In this document: positions 1-12,440 of the stretch, one piece after another
Position numbering within the stretch: the first letter of the stretch is position 1
Layout: every line of letters begins with the position of its first letter
Assembly: GCA_038496675.1 (NCBI GenBank)
Contig: CM076651.1
Coordinates: forward strand, 25,622,148-25,686,147
From: Rachycentron canadum
Taxonomy: Eukaryota; Chordata; Actinopteri; Carangiformes; Rachycentridae
DNA length: 64,000 nucleotides
Direction: 5' to 3'
Translations under genes and position numbers: made by a program
The notes under the pieces: model-generated
The model's input: the letters and a program-made list of their open reading frames with translations, nothing else
Databases searched by the model: none
What the model was told of the DNA's origin: nothing

Positions 1-2040
1 CCCGATTTCATGTTCTAGTCTCTGCAGCAGAATGCTGTGGTCAATGGTGTCAAATGCAGCACTGAGGTCCAGAAGTACCAGTATAGAGACCAGATCTCTA
101 TCAGAAGCTATAAGAAGATCGTTGGAGACTTTTACCAGTGCTGTTTCAGTGCTATGGTGTTCTCTGAATCCAGATTGGAAAGCTTCAAACAGTTCATTAC
201 TGTGCAGGTGCTCATGTAGTTGCTTTAGAACCACCTTCTCAAGGATCTTGGAGATATAGGGAAGGTTGGATATGGGCCTATAATTTGCTAACACGCCTGG
301 ATCTAGAGAAGGCTTTTTAAGTAAGGGATTAATAACTGCCACCTTAAAGGCCTGTGGCACATACCCTGTGACTAAGGAAAGATTGATCTGGTTCAGTATG
401 GAAGTGTTAACTAAGGGGAAGACATCCTTGAGCAGTCTTGTCGGGACTGGATCAAGTAGACATGTGGCTGATTTAGAGGAGGTAATAGCAGAAGTTAAGT
501 CTGACAGGTCAATGGGGGTGAAGCTTTCAAGGTATGCATTAAGTCTGGGAGATGCTTCTATAGGCACTACAGTCTGTGGTTCATCATTGGCAATCCTTGC
601 TCTAATATTCACAATCTTTTCAGTAAAGAAATTTAGGAATTCATTGCTGTTGAGAGTCGGAGGGATGCATGGCTCAACAGCACTATGGTTCTTGGTCAGC
701 CTGGCTACAGTGCTGAAAAGGAACCTGGGGTTGTTTTTATTCTTTTCTATTAAAGATGAATAATACTTGCTTCTGGTTTTACGAAGTTCTTTTTTATATA
801 ATAATAAACTATCCTTCCAAGCTTGACGGTCTTCCTCACGCTGGCTGGAATGTGTTTTCCTTTCCAGCCGTCTGGTCTTCTGCTTCAAGGTGCGCAGGTT
901 CAGGCTGTACCAGGGAGCTATTCTCTTGTGGTTGATAACCTTCTTTTTCAGAGGGGCTACGGCATCGAGCGTCCCAAGGAGTGCTGCTGCAGTGCTATCT
1001 ACAAGATAATCTACCTGCAAGGGAGTAAGATCAGCATAGCTGCCCATTGTAATGCTACTAGGTGTGGCAGCAAGCTCTGCTGGAATGAGCTCTTTAAATC
1101 TAGAGACAGCAATATCAGATAAACATCTACTGTAGTAGGACTTTTTCCCAAGTAAAGTATAATTTGTCAAGGTAAATTCAAATGTTATTAAAGAATGGTC
1201 AGAGATGACAGGGTTTTGAGGGAAAACTGTAATGTGCTCAGCTTCTATCCCATAGGTTAGTACTAAGTCGAGAACATGATTAAAGGAGTGAGTTGGTTTA
1301 TCTATCCTCTGAGAGAAGCCAATTGAATCTAAGAGAGACTTAAATGCAACAGCCAGACAATCATCATCAACATCCACATGAATGTTGAAGTCACCTACTA
1401 TAATGACTTTGTCTGATTCCATTGCTAAGTTTGACAGAAAGTCTGGGAATTCTTCTAAGAACTTAGAATAAGGTGCGGGGGGACAGTACACAACAGCAAG
1501 TATAAGTGGTTTCTCTGCTTTCTGGTCATGGTGAGAGAACCTGACAGTAAGGCTTTCAAATGAATCATATGAAACAATAGGCCAAGGGTTAATAAGCAGA
1601 TTAGACTGATAAACTGCAGCCACTCCTCCTCCTCGACCAGTGACACGTGGCACATGGTAGTTAATGTAACCGGGAGGGGTAGATTCATTTAAACTAACAT
1701 ATTCATCCTGCTGCAACCAGGTCTCAGTGAGGGTTAATAGATCAATTTGGTGATTTGTAATTAAATCATTCACTAGGAGAGACTTGGAAGGGAGAGATCG
1801 AATATTTAGCAAACCACATTTAATAGTTTTACTGGGTTGGTTTGCTGGAGCAGTGGTTTTGATTTTCACTAAGTTGCTATGAATAACTCCTCCAGATTTG
1901 GGTTTAGGCTTATACAGCCTCGAGGCAGACACAGTTTCTATGGGACAGAAAGGGGGCTGGGTGGGTGACAGCACGAAGGCACCTGCAGAGGGGCGTGTAA
2001 GACTGCGGCTCTGCCTGCTGGTCTGAACTCCGGGTGTTTG
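1..2040 (-). CDS. LINE endonuclease/reverse transcriptase ORF, partial, open to the window edge
   Basis: I translated the minus strand from 2040 to 1 and found 680 codons with no stop. Endonuclease landmarks are NIRSLPSK (about 1806-1783), TETWLQ (1728-1711), GDFNIH (1395-1378) and SDHS (1203-1192), the last carrying the catalytic Asp-His pair. Reverse-transcriptase landmarks are NPRFLFSTVARLT (735-697), NYRPISNLPY (285-256) and LDLSAAFDTIDH (72-37), which holds the first catalytic aspartate of the polymerase. The frame is bounded upstream by a TGA at 2043-2041. No ATG occurs in frame between that stop and Met at 1422, so the true start is unclear: the stop may be a disabling mutation within one long ORF or the border between two ORFs. 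The product would nick target DNA and reverse-transcribe the element's RNA in the nucleus. It is not a host gene. Confidence 0.88.
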
Positions 2041-2160
2041 TCAGGGCTTAGGATGGCTAACAGTATGTCCTATGTTCCTAGATAAGAGGGATGCACCACC
2101 CAAAGTAGGGTGGACGCCATCCCTCCTAAACAGCTGACAGTGTTGCCAAGCAACGGCAAA
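1..2160 (-). mobile_element. CR1/L2-like LINE retrotransposon, 5' part, cut by the window edge
   Basis: This is a non-LTR retrotransposon read on the minus strand. Reading leftwards there is the tail of a probable SGNH/esterase-like domain (RRDGVHPT at 2127-2104), an apurinic-type endonuclease and the start of a reverse transcriptase. The 3' half, including the YADD motif, the 3' UTR and the terminal repeat, lies beyond position 1. To the right of about 2160 I lose recognisable element sequence in every frame, so the copy may be 5'-truncated there or the upstream part may have decayed. The order esterase, endonuclease, reverse transcriptase is known from CR1/L2-group LINEs of fish. The exact family name needs a repeat-library search. 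A separate LINE 3' end lies at 33613-33976 and may be of the same group. Confidence 0.9.
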
Positions 2161-5100
2161 ATCCGGCGCTTCAGGCTAACGTTAGCATATCTGGCATTCT
2201 TATGTTGTCCGATAGTAAAACAGACTAGACAATCGTTGTTGTCTGCGATCCCTCGAGCATTTTTTCATTCACGCTCACTCAGGTTTTGCAAAGATGTTGC
2301 TGCAGCAGCGTCTCCATTTTGCTTACATCTTGCTTCCCAGTGAGATCACGCAAGATGAGATCACACGTGAGGCCGTGCATGAGAAACCATACTGGAAAGT
2401 TTCTCCTTATGATTTCAAAATTAGCTTGCCTTTTTTGGTATCCAAGAAAAGCTGTTTTATTTTCATTTGTAAGAGGATGGATGTGACGATGTGATTAGAA
2501 CTGATTAATAAAAATAGATCTCTTCCACATCCAGATTTCTTAGTCTATGAAATACCAAAAAAAAAAAAAAAAAAGCTAGTGAATAAAGGATCTCTTCCAG
2601 TGGTGAACCCACAGATATTGTGTTGATCTCCTTGTTCCCAGTTGAATGCTTGGGCTTCACTGTGCAAAGTGATGTATGGGCAGCGTTTGTGAGCATGGAA
2701 AGTCTCTCTGTGCTCATCGGAGGTTCCATGTGCAGCTAAAGGTTTGACTTATGACATAACAGATGGTTGTGGATGCGTGAGATGTTTGTAAGGTGATGTG
2801 ATGTAACCCGGGGACATGTTTGTGTTTTTATTTTCCTGGGAAAGACCAAAGGCAATTTTCCTGCCTCAGCTCTGAGCAGAAAAGTTTCCTTCAGCTCTAC
2901 AGAGCGCTTCAGTATCTGTCAGCAGAGATGTCACACGGTATTTTGTCTTTTACAACCAGTAACTTTTTTTGGTTCAGTCTCAGTTTTATTTATTTTCAGA
3001 CACAGCAGCTGCCTCCAACAAAAAGCTCAGATAAACTGACAGTACACTACCAACCCACAGAGTTCGCAACTAGCTGATGACCAAACAGAAGAAATAGAAA
3101 TAGCCCCATGAAAAACCTGCTGCAGACCTAAATTGTAAAATAGTTTTTGTATTTGTTTTTTTTATATGGATTACAAAAACAACACAAAATGTAGAGACGC
3201 CGCAACTTGTGAATCTCATGCAGCTCGCTAAGCTTTAATTGCCAGCTTGCGTGGAAGCAAGTAATTACATGATAGTACAGCCAATACACATAATTCATAA
3301 ACAGACGAAAAAGAGCAACGTCCTTCATACACAAGATGGCGGTGAATAAAACTGCTTCAAGGAAAGAGTTTCCAGTTTTATGGTCCTCTCAAGCATCAAA
3401 ATGGAAACGGTGGTCTTAGATGGATAAATAAAGAGTTGGTGTAGGATAATACAGAGTAATTATATATTACATATATACACAGTACACTAGAGTATGAATA
3501 TGTAACATTTTCACATATTTTGGCCTTTGTTCATTTGTGTTGCTAAAAGAATGGAAACCAATCTGACAGAAAGACAGAAAGAAACAATGCGGTGCAACAA
3601 AGCAAACCTGAAACAATTAAAAACTAGACGTCCTAGGAGTCAAAAAAGAACAATACTAGCTGAACAAGATGAGCATTCAAGAACAATGGACTGGCAAATA
3701 TTTATTTGTCCTCTATGGATGCAGCTCTTTGTGTTTAATTTGCAAACAAACCTGCCCTCGTTTCATGCAATGAACTTTTCAAAACTATGCATCCAAAATC
3801 CAGCAAAACACGTCAGTGGAGTCAGTGAGAAATCCAGCAGCTTTGTTTCATGAAAAAAACCTAAATCCAAAAAATGACGAACCCCAAAACAATCCAAAGG
3901 GTTGTGCATGTGGAAAATTTAATTGTGTCCAGAGTAGTAAACACAGACATGTTCGATTAATTGAACGACACTGAGTACAGGGATGTGGTGAATGGACAGT
4001 GAGATAAGATGGTTTTCTTTTCGAAAAGTCCTCCTCACATTCTTCGACGGCAGGAGGAAATGAACCGGAGCTGGGAGAAACACACAGCTGACTGACCCCA
4101 CCTGTAAACGTCCAGGTTGACACGCTGAAGGCAATCAGCCCACTCCGGCATAAAATAACTATCCTGTGGAGAACTGACCGAGAACTCGTTCAACCCCCAA
4201 ATCTCAGAACTATCACCACAAATGACCCACGTCTGCAGCAGCACTTCAGCCACAGAGGATTTGACGAGGGTTTGAAAAGCTGAGGGGAGAGTTTCAATAA
4301 AGATTCAGTGACGTGAATGGGCACGCATGGATTTTCGACTTTATTGAAAGCGTCTTCCATGTGGCTGTATCATCCCACACTCCCACAGCTATTACAGCAC
4401 AAAGTCTTCACTTCTCACTCTGCTGCTCTGGACAGTGAAACAGTGGAGGTGCAGACAAACAAAAGGCTGTGGCTGTTGGCCACCTCTGGATTTTCACACT
4501 TTGAAATCAAAAAGTGATGTGATCTCTTTCTCTATGAGCAAATGCGTGACTCAACATTGGACATCTTGCCTCAGAGGGACTGTAACAACAAACTACAGAT
4601 ATAACAAGAAGGAAGAAAGGGAAACAAACACCCACTTTTTGTTATCCCATGATTAAGGCTGTTTTCAATAGGACTGTATTGTGCTATATTACATAATGGA
4701 CCTTGTGGGATGTCAAATCAGGGGTAAAGGTTGGAGTGGCTCTCCTCTTGACTTTGTCTTGCCAGTGTGGCTCATGGAAAAAATAGAGAAAAAAACTCTT
4801 GTGTCACTTAGAAAACTTTAGTGACACTAGTTGGGTGGCACAAGAGGGAAAATCGTGCTTTTTATATTGAATTTTCAACAAACAAATTCAAAAATAAAAA
4901 TAATTTTTGTTGGCTCTTGTACAAATCCTTTACATCTGGATAATAGGATTTGTAGACTGCGGCTAGCTACGCTAACCAGCTGCAATCTTCGCATCGTATG
5001 TAGCGGACATATATCGGAGTGGTATTTGGTATTTTCTTAAATATAGTTCACAGAATTTTTTGTTCTGTTTTATTTTACAGCCCGCAACTTCATGCTAACT

Positions 5101-8100
5101 TGTCTTTGCTAACAAGTTAGCTGGGACAACTATGTCAGTGTTGAGTTGAGAGCTTTTTCTGTTGCTGTTCCTCTGTTGCAAGAAAACCAACAGTGATATG
5201 CGAGTGTTAGCCTCTAAAAAGATAGTATACCTTTTTTCTGGATTTTGATATGTTGCACAGCTTGAGGCTACCAAGTGCTGTACAAAGGAGAAACACAATA
5301 AATAAACAAACATAAAACAAGTAAAATAAGTACATGAAAATGAAATTTGTCTTTTACTTACTTAAAAATAGAGATGGAGGCAGCACATTGGATATCAAAT
5401 GACAAGAAACTATAAATATAACAAGATAGGAATCTTGCTACAATCAGGTTCCAATACAATCTCATGAAGAAAAGTAAAATTAGGATCAAACTATTTATTC
5501 ATTCAGTGCTGTTTCAACGGGCTTCGAGAGTCTTTTAACAGAAATTCATTCAAACGTGTTTGTCTGTGCGTCGTATTCACATAAAGCTCATTGAGGGAGA
5601 CCGAGAAAAAAAAAACAACAAAAAAAAAAACGTTTCCCGTAAAGTTGCATAAGGAACATAAAGCTGGAAAACATGAGGAATGTCAATGTAAGATTTGTAC
5701 CACATGGCAAATTTGCATGGAAATTATACCCCCATTTTCTTCTCTTCCTCGATCCAGACTCTTTTTCTGCCACCATTACCTCCCCCACCCCTTTACAACA
5801 TGGTAAAGAATGGCATGGGATGTTTTCTGCCCCTGAGCGTGTTTGCTGAGTCATTGTGTAAAAGCAGAGAGAGCTAACAGCTAAGCTAAGCCAAGCTGTG
5901 TATTTCTACGCACTGAGTGTTGTGGATATAGATCATGTTGATTTATGGGCCAGCACAGTCACAGAGGCAATCTGGGATGCAACGGGAGGACTTAATTCAA
6001 CACATCTGGATCTGAACTACACTCGATTGGCTGCTCGTCTCAAGTTCGGCATTGAGGCTCCCTTTTCTGTTGATGTCCAGGGATCTAAGCTTTTCCAAAA
6101 GAGCAGGTTTCTTATATTACTGGGCATCAAATACCAAGACAAATTTAACCACTGGTTGCTTGGAAATGCCATACTGAGAATGTACAAACATGCAGCAGCA
6201 GCAGTGTCAAAAAGATACTTTAACTTCTCCCGTAAATCAAGTTGATTTAATCTAACTTGGAAAAAATGAATGTTTTGCTTACTCTAATTTAATAATTGAC
6301 AGGAACATTGTCCAGGGGGCTAACATTACATGTGGATTCCCACATTTATTGGCTGGAGTCAGTTTACACAGTTCATTTATCTTTCACAAATCAGTTCAGA
6401 GCCCAGTCGAGAAAAGTCAAGATTTAACTATTTAGTAAAAACAATTAGAAATGTTCAGATAGATGATAGATGATTAACCCTGATGAACCCAGAACAGATC
6501 TTCTTTTTCATTCACTTGAATGTGATCTTGCTCTGTGTGATTGTGAAGCTAACTGGGTTTCTCAAAATGACTATTTGTATTGGTGTTGAGTGTTTTATTT
6601 TTTTTTTTTTTTTACTTTAAAGTTAGTTAATCTATGTAAAGTATGACTTATATGCACTTTTAAAAACATAAAAAAATTCTCTTGACATATCTGTCGAACT
6701 AGAACAAGAGAAACAGCTGAAGTTTTATTCATGCCTAAAAGTTGCTGAGTGCAGAACAGCTGTGTGTCAATGTGTTTGAGGGAGCAGGAGAAACAGATAC
6801 TGTACACAAATCTGAAGGTCAGACGTAAGTTACCTTGTAGCAAACTACAACAGCCCATGTGCTGATTTGACATGTGGGATCAGATGATAACTGTTATGTA
6901 ACAGCTCACAGCTCTTTGCCAAGTTCGGACCGAGTGTGTGTGTGTGTGTGTCAGTGAATGCTTTTGCGTGTGTGTGAGTGAAAGAGAGAGAGAGAGAGAG
7001 AGAGGGGAACACTAAGATGTTAATGAAAGCACAAAAAGAACACATGTAAGAAATATGTTGCAACATCAGTGAAATCAGACAGTCAAACTCTGTCAACAAC
7101 AAAGAGGCATCTGTGAGTGTGTGTTTGTGTGTGAGAGGGAGAGACTTTACACAGTGAGCATGCAGAGGGGCCCCCAAGGGGAAAAGGGGCCCCCATCGTC
7201 CCCTCACATTGGCACATTTGGCAACAACAACTATAAACCCCCTTCAACCTCCCATAAAGACACTACACAGTGCACTGCTGCCGCCCCAGAACCCCTGAAG
7301 TGGAGCCCCTGATGATGTGTGCCGCTGCTCGCTTCTACGGGTGTGTTCAAGGAACATGTGTAAATTATATCATCTACTGATCGTCTCCTGTCTGCATCAG
7401 TGTGTATAAGTGGACAGGGGGGAGTGGGTGGGTGGTGGACCACCCTTGGGACTGAGGACAGGCTAAGATCTGGTTTTAGGGTGAGCTTCGCATGAAGGTT
7501 TCAGCTTGGGATCAGCGTTCAGTTCATTTCACGCATCGTCTGCACTACGATCAGCATTTGAGGGCAACATACAGGTTGAATTTCCAAAAGCTGCATTCAA
7601 TGTCAACATCATTATATTTTCATTATTTTTTTTGATCATGGTGAACTGTTCTGTTTGTGTTTGTGCTTTTTGATGATGATGATGATGTAGAACATTAAAT
7701 CCACTGCAGCTGTTCGCTCTGGCACATGTTCTCCTGACAGTTCATCTCAGTTTCTGAAAGCTTTTCTCCTCACCCTCATTCCCACCTCCTTGGAATATGC
7801 TCGAGCACATATTTCTAGCCATGCAACTTTTAACATAATCAAAGAAAATCTAACATTTGTTTTTAATCATCCTGTGAATAAGATGCTTCACTGCAAATAT
7901 TTGAATTGCTAAGTAGGCTACTGAATTAGGTCACAATAAGTAAATTCAATACACAACTCCACTGCTTTACAAACAGCAACACTCACCAACTCTGGGTTGA
8001 TGACATACATTGTGACTGTCCAATCTGGACATGCAACCCCTGAATGACAGACACACAAAGAGACAGGTGAAGAGACAGGGATGGTTAAAACGTGAGGGCC

Positions 8101-9772
8101 CACTGATGTGGCCTTTCTCCCGATGCCAATGCGTCTGTGAGAGAGAGAGAGAGTGTGGCAGGGAGAGGCTATGGCAATGAAAAGATAGTCATGGTTTTGT
8201 AATTTTGAAATAGTAAAAAATATAAGAAATTATATGTGATGGTCAAAGAAGTGGACTAACAAAAATAAATCAATGTGTGGGAAACAATTACAAAAAGGAG
8301 TCAGTCGTGGGTTAAATCTCCAGGCAGCCTAAATGCAACACAAAGTTTAAATAGCTGTTTTAGGTAAAGGGGGAACCCTGTGGAAAAACTTGTGGCAGTT
8401 GAAAGCAGTCTTTTTTTCCCCCTTTTCTGGGATTTTTTATTTGTTATTTTACTCTGATATGGCCTAACACAATAAAGGCACCTTGACTATGTCCTTGACT
8501 CTTTTTCATCTGATGCATGTCAGCTTTGATTTTGAAAAATCAAATCAGAATAAAGTATTTTAGATCTGGTGTTTGGATCTCAGGTACACACTGTTCCTTT
8601 CCTCTGCTTGGCTAGGCAGCCCACTAATGGTCCAAACTAAGGTGTTACACACACACACACACACAGATAACCACACCGTGTCTCCTGAGAAACACCGTCA
8701 TGCTTCATTTTATTACTGCAACAATGGGATTTTGGTAAATGATCCATTTTTTTTTTTCACACACGTATACAAAACCCTCTTAGACACACTTACAGGAAAA
8801 GACACACATCTTTTTGCACACTTATACCGTGCATACAAATGGACAGTAAGTGGTAAGAGTACACGTATGTATATAAACACACAAACACACACACACTCAC
8901 TCACATGGGGGAGTGAGGAATTATCCCATATGTCAACAATGGGAAGCTAACCAGGCTGCTTAGAGCCAAGTTTATGACAGCAGGAGGGGATGGAGTCCAC
9001 TCTCCAGCAATTTGGCTGTTGGTGTGTGTCTGAGAGCATGTCTTACATAACTCCCACAGGACACTACGCAATGGGTGGACACAAAGTACCTTCCTGAGGA
9101 TGGAACGGCTGTAGCTGGCAGGGATCTCGCTTTTGGTATTTTCATGACTGACTTCAGCTCTGCAGTTCCCCTTTCATGAGGAGCAGCTTGGATGTGCCTG
9201 GCATGTGTGTGTTGTTGTTAGTATTCTCGAAGATCATCCTGACACAACAGTTTACCGTGTGTCACAGATGGGAAATTTAGTCTGTTGACGATTGACACCA
9301 AAGAAAACAAGCTAAAACATAGATTTGCCTCTCACCATAACCTGGGTCCAGGTGAGTCGGTAACGCATCAAGCTCGTCGCGGCTTATCACAAAGTATGTG
9401 CTTGTTTATTTGTTAAAATAAGTCTGTATCACAGCCTCACACTTCACGCAGTTAAGACATGGAAAAGTGCCTGTGGAGAGAGCGTTTGAGTCCTTTTCAG
9501 GAGCCACAGAACCGTCGGCTCAGTAAGAGCTTTGGCTCACTTGTTTGGACAAAATAAAAGTTTCCACTGAGAGCAATTACACTTCAATACAAAGTAGTCT
9601 CCAGTGAAATCTGTTGAAAGTGAGGTCTGTGCATCCACCAGGACACAGTGCCATGATGCTGTTGATCAATGGTGAAACAAATGTTCTGATCCTTTACCAA
9701 AGCAAAAGTAACAATGCCACAACGCAGTAAGTCCCCCATTCAAAAGTACTGAATTCTTATCAGCAAGCTGTC
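2161..9772. other. Gene-poor intergenic DNA
   Basis: I see no exon with credible splice borders and no recognisable protein. Simple sequence includes poly(A) 2557-2574, poly(T) 6598-6613, a TG run near 6934-6951 followed by a GA run near 6980-7003, and a CA run near 8647-8664. The open frame of 115 codons at 5898-6245 has no recognisable motif and is treated as chance. Undetected short noncoding RNAs or enhancers cannot be excluded by eye. Confidence 0.6.
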
Positions 9773-9970
9773 CTTAAAGGAGCTATCTGTGACTTTTCCT
9801 ATTGCTACACAGCTAGCGTTAGTCTAGATTCACCGAGAGCTGTCTCTCGAGCTGCGAAACAACACCGGCCTTGATACTTGTTTTGCTTCATCCCCATCTT
9901 TTCTTCTACTGTTTAGCATGCTAACCAGCTAGTGGCTGACTGTAGCCTTCAAGACATAACGCTACTCACA
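9773..9970 (+). repeat. MITE-like dispersed repeat, family B, copy 1 (diverged)
   Basis: The copy starts TTAAAGGAGCTAT and shares its layout with the copies at 12185 and 28318: an AAAGG(A/G)GC(C/T)AT opening, a tract on gctac(acag)ctagcgttag, then a tcttttcttctactg block and gctaacnagcta. The right end is not clear. The class (MITE or SINE) is inferred from short length, multiple copies and absence of coding sequence. Confidence 0.55.
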
Positions 9971-12184
9971 GGGAATTATAAACTCTTTTTTATTTTATTG
10001 TCTTGTAAAAATGACAAATACCCCCTTTGAGATGTCAAAAGTAAAAGCACTCTTTGGCCTATTATTACATATTGTAGCCTTATTATTACTGATTCACCAA
10101 CATGTGTGCAGCAATTTTATGTTAAGGCTGGTCGAGAGGCAGCCACCTTTACTGGCTCTATGTATAGTTTAACATACAGCAAGATGTTCACATACAGCAA
10201 CACATATATATAAACTGAGCGCATGCTTGTGTTGACATGTCTTGATACCACAGGGGATATCGATACATGACATTCACACAGTGGAGCATTGTGGCCTAAT
10301 CACCACAGAGATATACGTTCTTTGGTAACAATAACACAAAGCCAGCATAATTATAATGTCATGTTACAGTATTCATGATATTGCATCGATATGTCAGTGT
10401 ATGAACTCATTTTGCTTGCAGCCATTTACTGTTTCTAGAATTTCCATCGACGTAGTCAGTCAAACCTCTCACAATACAATATCTCCCGGCAACACATTTC
10501 AGTTTCAACATGCAAAATTATTAAAATCATGATAATTATTATAATTGTGAGAATTGACCTGTAATCAGTGAAATGAGCTAATGAGGGAACTCTTCGGCCT
10601 GCAGCAGCATCGAGGATATAATCCGCACGCTTTGGAAAGGTCAGTGGTGTGAGCCTGTTCCAGTCTGCGTTATGGCTGTGTGTTCGCTCACCTACTGGGA
10701 GAGAAGCAAAGCAAATGAAGCCTGCAGTTCAAAGTCAAAGTGTGGGTGGAAAAGCAGCGTGGTATGTAAAGGACTGGGCTGTCAGTTAAAGCATTCATCT
10801 CCCTACAGCAACATGCTGCACCCGCGATTCACCTTGTCAACAAGTCTCATACTTCTCTCTGGCCTTTCCTTTTGTTGTATATATATTTATATGATGGGAG
10901 ACCAGAAACTACTAAACGATAAACTAGGATATTTCACTGCCTCTAAGCGATATCCAGTTACTTTAAGTAACAACATCTGTCACCACTATCTGTCTTATTC
11001 TTTATACTTTCTTTCCCTTCTTCTATCTGTCCACAATAACATGTGTTTTATATTTTAGGCATCGACCAGGGACGAAGGCTGAGTGGAGAAGAGGAATCAA
11101 TCATTTTTCTTCCTTCCTTCTTTTCCTATTTCTCTCCCTGTCTCTCTTTGCCAGTTTGTTCTGCTTCATTAAAATCACCTCTAGCTGTCGGAGAGTTGGT
11201 GGGCAGAAGGCCAGAGAGGCCGGGCGCTCATGGGTTTAGGATTGGAGCGTGACCACCAGACCCTGGCTAAAAAACTCTCAAAGCATTTTTAACTTGTGTG
11301 ACACACCGTGGTGGTATCACTGGGGAGCATAAATTGTAGATGTACTTTAAACGAGTGGAAGCTCCTGTGGGACCCTGAGGCATTCCCAGGCCGGATTATT
11401 GTCTTCTGGATCAGTGTCTTTTGGTCCTGGCCTTCTGAAGTGAAGCAGCAGCAGATCTACCTATCTTGTTGTTGTATGAAGCCGTAACATTGTTGCCCGT
11501 GCATCTTGTGCACACTGCATGTTTTAATTTTAATTCCATTATTGTGCCCCCTACATTTTTTTCTGTGTCCCTAATGCCTATATACCACACCATACTTGAC
11601 AGACTAGACAGACAGACTAGAAGACTGAAGACTGACGTCTGACATCCTCTCTTCAAATAATTTCCCAATATTTTATTTTGCTCTTTGAAATTCTACATTC
11701 TGATTATCATTATTATTATCATTATTATTATTATTATTATACAAAGTTAGGAACTCAACACCTGTAGATTGTCATGAGCTGCCCCTAAAATGATGTTTGG
11801 ACTGTGTGAATGACTTCCTGTTTTACTTTGAAATTATTTTCCCCATGTCCAATTACGTTCCTTTATGTATTTCATGACTCAGTCTCACTGTCTTAGTCTA
11901 AGTGACTCACATTCTTGCCCCTGACCTTTATGCTCACTATGAGCTTGGTTTGCTGATTCCTGTTTGGTGCTTACGATGACACTGGGAATTCATCTCTTGC
12001 AGTGAACCTGCATGAAGCGTTGTAACACCAGCATACGCTGCCTTAAAGTCATTCTTCAAAAATGTTTCTCGCTCCTTCACTCATAACAAGAGACAGCCAG
12101 TTAGCTTGGATTCGTGGTGCTTTTCATAGATACTTCTTCAGCAGCATAAATTAGAATCCATTGAGTGAACCTAACTACAGCTAC
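9971..12184. other. Intergenic DNA, nothing recognised
   Basis: Unique-looking AT-rich sequence. There is an ATT-rich microsatellite near 11705-11740. The open frames here (for example 10672-11058) have no family features and no exon borders that I would trust. Confidence 0.55.
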
Positions 12185-12440
12185 TTAAAGGGGCCATTTG
12201 TACATTTTGTTCTTGCTGCATAGCTAATGTTAGCATTAGCAGTTACCAGTCTAGAATTAAAGTTTGGCACCAAACGTCTCCAGCTGTGGAAAGAGACGCC
12301 AGAGTTGGCTCTTGTCTCTAACACGTCTTTTCTTCTACTGAAGTTAGCACGCTAACAAGCTAACTGCCCTGAAGTTGTAGCGCTGCAGCTCTTGACAAGC
12401 AACAATCACCACCGCTCATTCCCAACAAAGGTTAAAGGTT
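12185..12440 (+). repeat. MITE-like dispersed repeat, family B, copy 2
   Basis: It starts TTAAAGGGGCCATTTGTA and carries the tcttttcttctactgaagttagc block seen in copy 1 and the cctga-(a/c)agt-gtag-gct block seen in copy 3. It ends near a repeated gttaaaggttaa, close to the TTAAAGG opening motif in reverse. Confidence 0.6.

Noticed and set aside
1455..1688. 77-codon minus-strand frame
   Set aside because: Out-of-frame shadow of the LINE endonuclease, which is read in another frame through this region.
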